Positions 21,228 to 32,859 of a DNA stretch of 64,000 nt are shown piece by piece. How positions within the stretch are numbered: the first letter of the stretch is position 1; every line of letters begins with the position of its first letter. Source of the stretch: Dryococelus australis (taxonomy: Eukaryota; Arthropoda; Insecta; Phasmatodea; Phasmatidae); contig CM056994.1 in the NCBI GenBank assembly GCA_029891345.1, positions 135,662,457-135,726,456 on the forward strand. Direction: 5' to 3'. The translations under genes were made by a program, and so were the position numbers. Below the pieces are notes generated by a model. The model searched no databases. It was not told the DNA's origin and worked only from the letters and a program-made list of their open reading frames with translations.

Positions 21228-22135
21228 AGAAATGCAGTTCATTGTGAGATGTGTACTCACACGCTGGCGTAACGCGCACTATATTACATGATCACTCTAC
21301 GGCTGATGGTTAGAGATCTGCACACAAGGCGTGAGTACGTATTTAAGCGTTGATGATACAAGGTGCGTTATATACAATAATTCGGACCCCACGCCACCTT
21401 TTAGCACATTGTGCACGAACAATGCCACCTAGTTGCAGCTTAGAGCCTCGTGCTAGTGCACAGCAAATGTGGTAGTGAAGAGAAACTGAACAAGTAATTT
21501 TATAAGAAATATTTGTTTACAAGAAACACCTGTGTAGAACTTTTCAACAGTTTGTGAAAACTACTGTTAACACCTATTCTCCACAACTTTCTCCGTGGAA
21601 AGTGATTTTTTGTGCATACGAAAATAAGAATTAGTATATAAATAACACATTTATATTTCTCAAAAAATTTCACAGTTACGCATGAATAAATTCGTCGGGT
21701 TCATAACACGGTTAAATTCACATTTGATGCTCAACCGGGAATGATCTATATAGTTAGCAATCATCGGTGACATCATGAAATTTTACTGGCCACTTTCCTG
21801 TTAAAAATAGGCTAATGAGTCAGTCGGTTGAGATTTGTATGTCTGTGCATTGCTGCCTTTGAGCCAATAAAAACGATAAAACATCCAGGGTTAATTCATA
21901 ATTTGGTAACCCCGCTTACCACATACATGGTTACTATGACCTATATAGAGTAAGCTATAAGTCTTATAATCTCCTCTCGATTTCAAACATCGCTACTTTT
22001 TTTCTATTACAGGTAGCAGTGTATATTTAAATTATGGCCACGAACTGTTTTATGCTTGAAATAAATAAATAAATTGCAAGGAATTATTACGTTTAGCAAT
22101 AAGTTAAATAGAATCTCACCCCTCCGCCCCGAGCA

Positions 22136-22140
<5 letters not shown>
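21228..22140. other. AT-rich intergenic DNA
   Basis: No gene or repeat recognised apart from (AAAT)n near 22,060. Confidence 0.45.
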
Positions 22141-22207
<67 letters not shown>

Positions 22208-22208
22208 C

Positions 22209-22276
<68 letters not shown>

Positions 22277-22325
22277 TATATATACATATAATATATATAC
22301 ATATATATATATATATATATGGGAG
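22141..22325. repeat. compound microsatellite (AC)n-(AT)n
   Basis: About 30 AC dinucleotides (22,141-22,210) are followed by a long AT run (22,220-22,320) interrupted by ATATACATATA words. Open frames on both strands over it are artefacts of the repeat. Confidence 0.97.
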
Positions 22326-22424
22326 AGAGATACTTAAAACTACATCAAAACCAACCTTCGCTCAGGAAGACTAGCAGAAATAACAAATGAAGTTTCTGCG
22401 ACACCCGAGCATTCACGTGAACTC

Positions 22425-23562
22425 TAAGATGGGTCGTTTAATTTCTGCAAAATTTTCCGCCTGCCTCAACGAAATTGCTCACGATACCTACGCAATCTAT
22501 GTTCGTGCCCACATGAAGAAAACTACGCAGTTATTGGCCGGCATAATTTCGTCGCCTATTTCTGCAAAAATTTTAAAGACATAGCTGAAGAATACATTTT
22601 CTTACCTTAAAAACTGTATGCTGGTGTGGCGAGGCGCCGATCGATACGCGATGTGACATCAGACAATAAAGTGTGACTTGAGGTAAATCGACAAATTTGC
22701 GGTTTCCCGGCAGCGTGGCCACCCGACACCTTGATAGTCAGCATAATGGCCCGTGTCCGATGTTTCCTGGAGACCCCGCTGTTGAGCGCCAACGTCGCCA
22801 TGGAGTGCTGAATATGTGCTGCTTTCAAGAAAAGATTGTGCCACATGTGTATACTGTCTGAGAATTTAACTGATTTCTGGAATGTGCCATAATTCCTATT
22901 GGTAGAAATTAAATTTATGTCGTTGCGCCCCACATATGTGGAAGGGGCCGAGACACTAATTTTTCGTATAAATACTCCTGGAGAGACGGCTTCTGGGGAC
23001 CAGCTAAGATAAGTACTGACATCACGTTACTAAGGCCCTTCAGGCAAGAAATAATGGAATGGACTTTTGCGCATCCATATTGGTAACAAATATAATTAAT
23101 TAATTATGCAAATGACAAAATATTGGAATGAATGGGCTTTAATTTTTAAGTTTGTTTTTAAGAGGCAGTTTGAAATTATTCATAATAAATGTAAAGTTTA
23201 ACAGCCTTTGTAAAGCTCGCAATTTTAAGTAACGTAACTTCGTTTACAGATAGAGAAATCTGTAAATTTACTCTAAACTAAAGTTCAGAATGTTAAGTAA
23301 CATTGTTGGCAGATAAGGAAATCTATAAAGTAACATTAAATGATAGAGGAAAATGTTAAAGTTAAAGCTTTACGTAAAGTTACAAATCTGATAAGTATTA
23401 TTTCCCCAGAGAGACTGTTTTAATGAAAGGTTTTTTTCATATTGTGGAATGTTTGTCAGCCTTAATATAATGCCAGAGTCTAGAGTTGAGATATTTTATA
23501 GACATATTACATTTTGTCAAAGTCCAAGAATATTGAGAATTGTATGTTAAAGTTAAAAGTCT
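22425..23562 (+). repeat. 5' LTR-like repeat
   Basis: It aligns throughout with 25,820-26,969, with roughly 15-20% differences by eye plus indels. Shared landmarks are TTTCTGCAAAATTTTC, GCTGAAGAATAC.TTTTCTTACC, GTGCCATAATTCCTATTGG and GAGAGACGGCTTCTGGGGAC. Past its end, an 84-bp piece (23,478-23,561) is repeated once more (23,562-23,636). Confidence 0.75.
22967..22974 (+). promoter_or_regulatory. TATA box in 5' LTR
   Basis: TATAAATA in the same place in both LTR copies; a transcription start would fall near 23,000 in the GAGAGACGG region. Confidence 0.6.
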
Positions 23563-24242
23563 AGAGTTGAGGTATTTTTGTTGACATTTTACATTTTGTC
23601 AAAACCCAAGAAAATAAGAATTGTGTTTTTTAATGTTACCGGAGGACAGTAAAGTTCTAGAAAGATTTTGCGTAGAATAGCTTTTAGTCACGAGAAAGAA
23701 AAGGTATTTTCCAGGATGATCCTCAGTGTTTTTCAAAAAATTTTACAGGAAGTTTTTATGATGTATTTATGGTGAACTGCTTCCATACAGTATTATTATA
23801 AATTGTCTGTATCAGTACTAGATGGCATATGTTGCGCTAAAGAAAGTAGCCTACATATGGAAGGGTTTGATATTTGTAGTGTTTTATTAGGGTTTGTACA
23901 TGGAATTACTAAATAACTCATGGTTTTCTGTGTAATATCTGAACAAAACAGCAACAAAATTAACCCTCTGCTTGTAAGATGCTGTTTGTATGTTTTTGTG
24001 AGTTTATACTTTGTGTCGCCCTGCTAAAACTACAAGGCATAGCAAGGGCTTTATCCTGCAAACCCTGCTGTTTGTTGCAGAGTTTTTGTTTCAGATATTG
24101 GTGTTTTGTGACATTGCATGAGTTGTTTGGCAAACCTAATAGTGATCATAATAAATATAGTTTTACAATCAGGAGGATTCTTGCCCAGACATTTTTTTCA
24201 ACATTTCGGGGTCAGGGTAGACAGGGAACTTAACGTTTAAAA
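23563..24242. other. retrotransposon leader region
   Basis: Region between the 5' LTR and the first gag-like ATG (24,243). The open frame at 23,979-24,233 is cysteine-rich and not recognised. A clear tRNA primer-binding site could not be picked out. Confidence 0.35.
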
Positions 24243-25744
24243 ATGTCCAAAGGCTGGATCCAGCAATTAAGCAAGGCTGCTTTGAGTTAGCTTCAAAAGG
24301 AGGCCGGGGAAGAAGTTTTAGACTCCGATGACATTGCAGAGTTGAGGATAAAAGCCCAGGGTTCATGAAGTGAGGCGATGTGGGAGTAGGTGTCACTGAA
24401 GGAGCAGTTGCCGGGGTGAGTTCAGCCCGATGTTAAGCATATTCCCTCAGAACTAATCTCAAAAATTCCAGAACTGAAATAAACAAATTTGCCAGTTATA
24501 GTTACATATTTTGTAGCTCTTAATGCTGTTACAGTTTTGAATTTTTGCCCACTTCAGCTTGCCTATGCAGCTGGCACTTTCTAAGTATCCAAGGATTTTC
24601 AGTCCACTTTTTGTGTAGCAAGGGATGAGCACTGGGATACTCACAGTTTGTATAATATCTGTTTTCAACTAATAGTCAGTGATGTAGCAACTTCTAAAAT
24701 CAGGTTGAAATTGTCAGAAAAAAATATCAACTGCCTAATCAAACAATGGAAGGTTTCGCTAATGAAAGTATTGGGATGGCAGAGGTGTTAGGCCTTCCTT
24801 GCCCTGAAGAGTATTCTACTCAGGTTATGTTTCACTACTTACTTCCTCAATATCATAGTAGACTTTTCACTTTTGCAATGAGGCTAACTACTTTTACCAA
24901 TATCTTAGCACTAGTAACAGATATTGAGAGAACATTAAGGGATTGTTCAGTGGAGCAGCCACTCAAAGAATTAAAAGTAAAAGATGAGGAACTTAACCCA
25001 ATGCGATCTTGCTTTGTATGTAGTAGGAAAAATAATTTGGACTGGGACGGTTTTTATAAGAGGTCTTTACTTACCATTACCCAGGAGAAACAAAAAGGCA
25101 TAGGAAATTATTCTCGGGCTACTGGTACACAGACGGAGGAATCTGTTGCAAATTCAAGAACTTCAAGTAATATAATTAAATATGTCTAGTGCTACTACTG
25201 TAAGCAAATGGGACATATTAGAGCCAAATGTCCTCAATGGGAGAAAGTGATAGGCAGTAACAGTGAAAATAGTCTAGCTTTTCAGCGGACACATAATTTG
25301 TTGTATACAACTGTGACCATAGCTAACAAAGTTAAGGTATCTCCTTTGTTGGATTCCAGTGCCACTTGTTCATTAATAATTCAGGGTTTTTGTAATTATT
25401 TATTATGTAATAAGCATACAGTACTAATTGATGTTTTTACGTGGGAGTAAGTTCGGTTTTTGCTAGCAAATGGGGACATTATTAACTCGCTGTGTGTAGC
25501 AAGGGCTAAAATCAAAATAGACAGGTTTTCATGGAAGTTTGAATCCTCAGGAGACTGGTCTCGTTTTGATTCCCTTGTGAACAGTTCAAGGGTTGATTAT
25601 CTGCCTGTTTTGCTGAGAAAGGCTGCGAGATACTGCCACTTTTGTTTGGTTTGTTGTGAGCTATGGAGATTAGAGCTAAGACAAGATCATCTCTTCTCGT
25701 GGTGGTCCTGGAGAAGAGATGGTCGGGTGTACAGCCAAGGCTGA
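24243..25744 (+). pseudogene. gag-protease remnant of the LTR element
   Basis: A gag-like start (MSKGWIQQLSKAALS) at 24,243 runs into several stops and a frame change. From 24,746 one frame continues to 25,744 with only two stops (TAG 25,187, TAA 25,448). Directly after the first stop comes a canonical CCHC zinc knuckle, CYYCKQMGHIRAKC (25,190-25,231), the nucleic-acid-binding motif of Gag. Further on, LLDSSATCSLI (about 25,342-25,374) is a retropepsin-type active site, with Ser where Gly is usual, followed by LANGDIINSL and KIKIDRFSWKFE, typical of gypsy protease. After about 25,545 the similarity ends. Gag packages the RNA and protease cleaves the polyprotein; this copy is dead. Confidence 0.8.
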
Positions 25745-25819
25745 CCATCTTTGACTGGATTCCTGGCTGCTGCTTCTGTGACTTCTTCAGTGGAGGTGTT
25801 CCTTCGGGGATGGAGAATG

Positions 25820-26969
25820 AGACGGTTCGCCTTATTTCTGCAAAATTTTCTGCCTGCCCCAGCGAACCTGCTTACAACACCTACGCAACTCCATGGCTCT
25901 TGCCCGCACCAAGAAAACTACACAGTTATTGACTAGCATAATTTCGTCGCCTATTTCTGCAAAAATTTTTAAGACATAGCTGAAGAATACGTTTTCTTAC
26001 CTTAAAAACTGCATGCTGGTGCGGCGAGGCGCAGATCGATACGTGATGTGACATCAGATAACAAAAAGTGACTTGAGACAGGTCGGCAAATTTGCGGTTG
26101 CCCGACAGTGTGGCCGCCCGACACTTTGATTCTCGGCATACTGGCCCGTGGCCGATGTCTCCTGGAGACCGCGCTGTTGAGCGCCATCGTCGCCCTGCAG
26201 TGCTGAATACGCACTGCATTCAAGAGAAGATTGGGCCACATATGTGTAATTTCTGAGAATTACAGTGATTTCTAGAATGTGCCATAATTCCTATTGGTAG
26301 AAATTAAATTTATGCTGTTGTGCCCCACAGATATTTAAAGGGGTGCGACACTAATTTTTTCTATAAATACTTCTGGAGGCTGGGTGCTCTTGGAGAGACG
26401 GCTTCTGGGGACCAGCTAAGAGAAGTACTGATGTCATGTTACTAAGGCCCTTCAGGCAAGGAATAGTAGAATGGACTTTTGCGCATATATAATAGTATCA
26501 AATATAATTAATGATGCAAATGCCAAAATATTGGATTGAATGGACATTTAGTTTTTAAGTATGTATTCAAAAGGCAGTTTGAAATTATTCATAATAAATG
26601 TAAAGTTTATCAGCCTTTGTAACGCTCAGAATGTTAAGTTACGTAACTTTGTTTGCAGATATAGAAATCTGTAGTCACATTAAACGAAAATTCAGAATGT
26701 TAAGTCAAGTAGCATTGTTTGCAGATAATGAAACCTATAAAGTCACTTTAAATGATAGAGTAAAATGTTAACATTACAGAATTATGTAGAGTAACATGTC
26801 ATATGTATTATTTTCCCAGAGAGACTGTTTTAATGAAAGGCTGTTTTTATATTGTGGAATGTTTGTCACCCGTAATAAAATGCCAGAGTCTAGAGTTGAG
26901 ATATTTTGTAGACATTTTACATTTTGTCCAAGTCCAAGAATATTGAGAATTGTATGTTAAAGTTGAAAG
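25820..26969 (+). repeat. 3' LTR-like repeat
   Basis: Partner of the 22,425-23,562 repeat in direct orientation. It has a TATA box at 26,362-26,369 (CTATAAATAC) and an extra GGCTGGGTGCTCTTGGAGA segment absent from the other copy. Confidence 0.75.
26362..26369 (+). promoter_or_regulatory. TATA box in 3' LTR
   Basis: TATAAATA, equivalent to 22,967-22,974. Confidence 0.6.
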
Positions 26970-27404
26970 CGTTATGCACAAGTTATATGTACTATTTTCC
27001 CAGGGAATTTGTATGAAGGAGTGAGTAATATTTTATGTTTTTGGTAGAGGCGAGTGGTTTGATCACTTCTCCACCAAAAAGTAAGACACTACGTTTCCTG
27101 TGTGATGATAGGGATAGGGAATGTCGGTGCGAAAATTTAGTTTGATAATATCTTAATTACGTTTCATACTTAAGTAGTTCGCATGGTTACAAGGTGTATG
27201 TGGGTGTATGCGGTTCTCATTTTACACAATTTAGGGGGAGATGTTTGCGTGTAGGACATATATTCAGTTCGCATTTTGATAATAAGTTGTTTAAGCAAAT
27301 AGGCATATGTTGTGGAATGAACATTCTATCAAAATCCTCTGCAAGATGAGAAGTGGTTAACTATATTTTCATAGCTAAGGATTCGGGTACGTTGTGTAGT
27401 ATGT
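26970..27404. other. AT-rich flank of the LTR element
   Basis: No gene recognised. The words CAAGTTATATGTACTATTTT and CCCAGGGA echo a segment inside the LTR, suggesting a short local duplication. Confidence 0.4.
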
Positions 27405-27515
27405 ACATATGTTGGCAATCGTTGGGAGTGATTTCGGGAAAGCAATGGGAAACTGAATGTTTTGGATAGGATTCGAACCCACGTCCTTCCGAATACGGGT
27501 TTAAATACAGTATTT
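27405..27515 (-). mobile_element. tRNA-derived SINE fragment
   Basis: On the minus strand a perfect B box (GTGGGTTCGAATCCTATCC, about 27,466-27,484) is followed by TTTCCCATTGCTTTCCCGAA. No A box is found, so the head is truncated or diverged. It is a different SINE family from the one at 19.2 kb. Confidence 0.6.
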
Positions 27516-27550
27516 CCCTTCGCATTTTATGCGAGTAAGATATAAACATT

Positions 27551-28068
27551 GTTTATTTCTTGTATGTAAGTTGGTTAGGGAAAACATTTTTTCAAAAGAG
27601 TTTTGAACAATTATACATATTTTAAGTTTGCACGATATCTTCTAATAACAGATTAATCTCTGGGGGTGGGGCATAATTTTAATTTATTTTATTTTATTCG
27701 CCCATATGTTACTTCACAAGAAGTAAAAAAAAAAAGGTTGTTATGTGTAACTATTTACTTCATTCTGTTTGGGCGTAATGAATGGCAAAATCGATTTTTA
27801 GGTATCTTTTTTATGTGAATAGCATATAGTACTACTTATTTCTTATGGTACTACTAATTTATTCTATGTAATTTGGTTATGAAAATATTTTTAAAGAGTT
27901 TGCACAAATATATTTTTTTAAGCTTACATGATACATCCTATAATAAATTAGTTTAATTTCTTGGGGATGATTTTCATATATGTCATTTCGTCCCCTTGTA
28001 TGATAGTAACTTCACGAAAAATATAATAGGATGGTGTGTATAGCTATTTACTTCATTCAGTTTGTGGG
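27551..28068. repeat. tandem duplication (about 300-bp offset) upstream of the zinc fingers
   Basis: 27,551-27,775 and 27,853-28,068 share TTGGTTA.G.AAA, TTTTAAG.TT.CA.GATA and CTATTTACTTCATTC.GTTTG in order. The second copy leads directly into the zinc-finger remnant. Confidence 0.7.
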
Positions 28069-28082
28069 TATTTACATTTGAT

Positions 28083-28816
28083 GATTGGATTTCAGTGTCA
28101 GCATCGTTATAAAAACTTTAGGCATAGTCACAATATGCGTTCTCGTGAAAGAAGCAGTTGTGTAAGGAATCCTGATTGTATTAGGTATCACTGCGGAGTG
28201 TGTGCTCGTATCTTTATGAGAAATTCCACGCAAGGCATTCAGCAGTATGTAAAGGTGTTGCTGCAACGGGAATAAAACTGTATGCAACTTCTTTGGACAA
28301 CCATTTACTGCATATCGTTATTTGTATCACCATGAGATGAGAGCCTGTTCCAAGAATCCTACATTGAAACTATACAGATGTACAATGTGCTTACATTTGT
28401 TCAAGAATGATAATTCACTAAGACAATATATGAATATTTGCACTTTTTCCTTAGCAGCAAGTAATGAATCGAATTTGTTGCCGCCACCTACTTTGGAAGT
28501 GAATACACAATTTTGCCATCAGTGCGAGAAGAAATTTTCGTTACTTCACAAATTGACAAACAATCAATAATTTAATTGTCTGGGAAAAACTGCTAGAAGT
28601 AAATATTGTAATAAAAATCATTCTGTGTATACTGATCACATCCAACTTAAAACACATACTTTACAAACCAACATGTATTGTCACATAAGAGGTAATTGTT
28701 TAGAAAACCCTGAGTGTGTTGTACACCAACGTATGTTCTGTGGATATTTATTTACTAGAGAGTGTATATTAGCGAAACATTTGTTAAGATGTAAACGTAA
28801 TATATTGCAATAGTGT
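28083..28816 (+). pseudogene. C2HC/C2H2 zinc-finger protein remnant
   Basis: Plus-strand frames 28,036-28,275, 28,322-28,570 and 28,571-28,813 contain about five decayed zinc fingers. Clear halves are YHCGVCARIF, YRCTMCLHLFKNDNSLRQY and FCHQCEKKFSLLHK, and the last module ends LAKHLLRCKRN. Between fingers a linker repeats as C-x2-NP (CVRNP, CSKNP, CLENP), joining the His-x-Cys end of one finger to the Cys pair of the next. One frameshift (28,275-28,320) and one in-frame TAA (28,568) break it, and several zinc ligands are lost. The left border has an acceptor-like ATTTCAG at 28,088. This family binds DNA; no transcriptional context remains. It could be a host gene pseudogene or a transposon-borne finger array. 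Confidence 0.7.
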
Positions 28817-29265
28817 TTTTTTTTCGTAAGTTATGTATATAATTGTGGAAAAAACGTATTCTAATATATTGTTTTTAAAAGCATAATAAATATGAATGTG
28901 ATAATAATAGGTGTACTGTTTACTTCTTTGAAGTGTGGTAAGATATATAAAGCAATATTTTAATGTCTGGGGAGTGAGTTTTTATTCGTTACACAAAGGT
29001 TTTACCGAATGGACGAGCAGACCCACTCTCGCTATGGGGGGTTTACATTATAACTTCTTGTAAAGGAGTAATGTTTCGGGAATGGCTTGTGTTGATGTCA
29101 GCATGGGCGACTTCTGAATTCTTGAGGGGATAGAAAAACAATTTACCAATGAAGGGTTAATAAGTAATAGGGCATGTCTCAGAATATTTTCATAACTTGT
29201 GGAATGTTTCAGGTGTCGCAATGAAAATGTTTATACACCTGAAAAGAGTTGCAGTAATGGCAAAT
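28817..29265. other. AT-rich intergenic DNA
   Basis: AATAAA at about 28,886 could have served the zinc-finger remnant. Nothing else recognised. Confidence 0.4.
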
Positions 29266-29269
29266 TGAT

Positions 29270-30580
29270 CGGTTACGTAATTTGTATTCTGAAATGAAAC
29301 CGTGATCCGTATATGTAGGGAAAAGTATGGTAACAACAAAATATTTACCTTTACCCTGGAATGAGTTCAGCAATTGGTTTTCATAACTCAAGCATAGCGG
29401 GAAAACCATGTGGTGAATATTTCATTTGGAGTAAGGGTTATATTAATTTTAATTTTATTATGTAGAACCTTAGAAAAAATATTAATTTTAGGATTGTTGT
29501 AATCTTTTTCGAAAACTACACGCAGAGACTGGTGACGGAGGTTACTGTAGCCTCTGTCGATGCGTGCAACAAAGTTGAAGTGTAGCGAGCGTTAAATTTG
29601 TTAGTTGATGTGATGCAGGGACACCCTCCTACTGCCTGCTAGGCAGTTGTGTGCCGTGGTCACTCGCTGAATAAATACTGAGGGCTCTCCGACCCGCGCC
29701 CCTGGCGGTGGCTGGTGAGAATATTCTCGTCCCCTCCAGTCTTTGTGACATGCGCGGGCTGCTCATGTCTGCCGCTGCACTACGGCCCCGTCTAGCGGGA
29801 GCAAATACCAAGCTTCTCTGGACCATCTGGGGAAGGAAATTTTCTAGAGTTAACACGGTGTTTGATAAAAGAGTTTATTACTTTTAAAAAATTATTTCCC
29901 TCCTCTTTATTGTTTAAGATGTTTGGGTTTAAACAAATATTAATATTGTGTTTAGAATATATTTGCACACATGTTCCGAGGTGTTCTGATGTGTAGTTCT
30001 TCCCTAAATGTCTCTATATTTTCTCGATACACAATTACTAATTGGGATACACGCGTTTACCTTCACTGTAATTTTAATCAAGATATGTGGTGGCATAAAT
30101 GTAATAGCCTTTGTTGGGGTCGAACTAAGGAATATCTCAGTAAATGTTTTAGCTTTGGCGGTAATCGAAGCACAAACTAATCCATTACAACATAGTTAAA
30201 CGAAACTTAGTCCCGTTGGGAAACAAAGAAAAGTTTAGGATAGTAAATATGTATTTACCCTTAACTGGATTTCTGAAATGAATGTCTGTACGGTATATGT
30301 AGAAAAAAATTAGTGTAACAGCAAAATTGTTTACTTTTAACATAGAACAATATTTGCATTTTGGTTTTCGTAATTCAAACCATATCAGGGAAAGCGTGTT
30401 TTGAGTGAACCAAACGTTTCATTTCGTTTTTAATTTGTTATTACGTAATAACTTAGAAATAAATAATTAAATTTGAAAAATATTTTTATATAAATATACT
30501 ACAATTAAATGTTTGCAAGATTGTGATACGTAAACGTGGATACAATGTTGGTGTAGCCTCTGACAACACGAGCAAGCCTT
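29270..30580. repeat. diverged direct duplication, about 1-kb offset
   Basis: 29,270-29,570 and 30,245-30,580 share in order TCTGAAATGAA, GTATATGTAG, TTTGGTTTTC.TAA.TCAA, GGGAAA.C.TG and TGTAGCCTCTG. Between them, 29,630-29,830 is GC-rich with no recognised domain. Confidence 0.55.
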
Positions 30581-30599
30581 CCAAGGCCAAACCATTCTA

Positions 30600-30880
30600 G
30601 CAGCCACAAAAAAAAGGGGGGGCAGAGCTGTTCGCCCTTTGAGGAAGGGGTGTCTGAGAACTAGCTACCCTCAATCACCTCGCAAGATGCTGCCAAAACG
30701 CACCCTCGCAGATACTGGCGAAGGTGTATCATTTATCCGCTCGATCTGCAGTGCGCTTGCTATTATAACATGGAAGGCATAAAGTTATACATATCAAATC
30801 TCAAATCAGTTGGAAGTGAGCATTGGCTCTGGTAGGAATTGAATTTAGGGTGTTATAAGTCTCGGTATTTATTCATTATG
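30600..30880. other. GC-richer intergenic patch
   Basis: No recognised feature; contains a short A-run and G-run (30,605-30,623). Confidence 0.35.
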
Positions 30881-32450
30881 CAAATACTAATTATGTGTAC
30901 TTATTCATTCTGAAATTACTCTTGATATTTATTCAATACTTATTACACAATTAGAATATAAATATTCTGGACAGGTCACAAACCAATGCTTTCCAACCTC
31001 ATCATTTGTGTTTCGCAGTCGGTGGGTAAATATGTGTAATTACTTTCACTACTTAAAATTTATTATGCCTAATTACTCTTTATGTATACTTAATTGATAC
31101 ATGTAAATACTTGTTATGAAAATAATCTAATTATCCTCACTGGTTCTCGAACCAATAGGTAAATACTAATTGCGAAAAATAATTTCGGTATTTTTTCATT
31201 ACTTATTACGTGATAAAAGATAAGTATCCTTGATGGGTTTCGCTCATTATTCAGTGGTACACTTTCAAACTATTAAAAAGTGAGTAATTGTGTGAATCGA
31301 AAAGTATTAACACCAACTAACGTATTTTGCATCACACTGTTAAAATTTCAGCTATTAACATTGAGTTTTGCTGGTTATGTCACGTGAACCAAATATTTCT
31401 GGTTCCAAAATTATACTAAGAATTTTTAAAATAAATTTTCTCCTTATATATTTACGTAACAATGCCAGACATTATTTTAACACGAACATAGTTGGCTAGA
31501 GAAAGTTTCACTTTGCGAGCGGTCGATAGCAGAAAGAGAGAGGGAGAGAAAGAGAGAGCAAAAGCGCTAGAGAGATGGTGCTTCCACGTGGGTGTGAGAC
31601 AAATTAGTCCCTCGCCAAGCAGCGGACTGGTGTCGCGTGCGCTGGGCTCTCGGAGACGTGGGTTAGTTGGTGATGGTAGCGGGAGACGCTGTGCTTCCCC
31701 ATTCCACTATGGCTGGGAGGTGGGGATAAACTATTGATATTTGTGATCGTAGCTCAGACGCAAGTGGGCAATAGTAAGGAGCCAAAGTGTATGTAGTATC
31801 TGTACTTATTCATTGTGCAATTACTAATTATGCAAGTGCGTACTTAGACATTTGGCAATTACTATTGGTACATTTAAATAGTGTATAATTACATATACTT
31901 AGTCAATACACATAGTTAGTGTGAATAATGACTCATTATGCGATTAAAAAACCTAATTATTGTCTATGGGTCTTGAAACACGCACCGAATTCTCAACTCT
32001 AAACCCTATACCTCCCTTATCCCTAACCTCACCCTTCCAACCTCGTCCATTGCGCTTCGGTATCCGAGGGGTTAACATGTTTACTTACATTCGGTGCATA
32101 CTCATTACATGTACCTACTTACGCCTAATTACCTCTAATTATGCATACTTAGTCGTTATGTATAACTGCACGATTACAAAATCGAATTACACTCGACAGG
32201 TCTCAAACCAAGGACAGCATTCTCAACTATATTCTCCCCCTTACCACTCCCCCCCCCAAAAAAAAAAAACTTCCAACATCGTCAGTTGAGGTTCGGCAGC
32301 CGAAGGGTCAAATGTGTACTTAGTATGTAATTACGTCTAATTGTGCAATTATTCAATTACACATATTTACTCATACTTAGTCGTTATGTCCAATTGCACG
32401 ATTAAAAATATTTAATTACCCTTGACAGATCTCGAAACAAGTACTGGCCC
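30880..32450. repeat. diverged satellite-like array, about 230-bp units
   Basis: Units are marked by CTTAGTCGTTATG, then CGATTAMAAA, then GACAGGTCTCGAAACAAG and TTCTCAACT, then a CT/CA-rich stretch and TCGG.AGCCGA.GGGT. In the right half the CGATT landmark is at 31,941, 32,171 and 32,399 (230 and 228 bp). Older, poorly aligned units extend left to about 30,880. A GC-rich insertion occupies about 31,480-31,740. Confidence 0.7.
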
Positions 32451-32800
32451 ACTTCGTGCCCCGGTCGCAAGAGCCACCAATCTGGCAGCAGTTCATCCGA
32501 CGACAGCCCGGCAAACAGGGTCCTCAGACCACCGGTGATACAAAATCCCCAAATCTCCCTTGTGCCAGTTTTGCTTCGGGTACCCCCTCAGCCAACAGCC
32601 AACAGGAGGGGTAACCCAACAACCAATCACTGCACACCTCTCAGTGGTGCGAAAGGATGGGGAAGGGGGTAGTCTGAATTAACCTTGGAAGGGTGCCTGC
32701 ACTTTGTGATCCTTCCCTCCAACACCCATTTACAGGTTATTCAAATGATGCTTGTGCCACTTTTGCACTTTTTATACAGTCAAACATACCCGCTCACACT
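32451..32800. other. GC-rich intergenic patch
   Basis: No open frame or repeat I can assign. Confidence 0.35.
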
Positions 32801-32859
32801 ATTTATGCAACTAACTCCTTACATCATATAAATTAAAAGGACTACAGAAGTATACCTTG

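Larger units (their letters stand above)
22425..26969 (+). mobile_element. Ty3/gypsy-like LTR retrotransposon lacking pol
   Basis: Two direct repeats of about 1.14 kb bracket a 2.26-kb interior that holds a decayed gag and protease on the same strand. Both repeats carry a TATA box and an AATAAA downstream, as LTRs do. No reverse transcriptase, RNase H or integrase is present between them, so the copy is an internally deleted derivative. LTR ends and target duplications could not be fixed exactly. Confidence 0.72.

Noticed and set aside
22074-22337. His/Thr- and Ile/Tyr-repeat frames
   Set aside because: Translation of the (AC)n-(AT)n microsatellite.
22607-26241. Matching antisense open frames in both LTR copies (22,607-22,933 and 25,926-26,241)
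   Set aside because: Two different frames stay open in both copies, amino-acid changes are as frequent as expected from the DNA difference, and no domain is recognised. Open because stops are rare in this GC-richer part.
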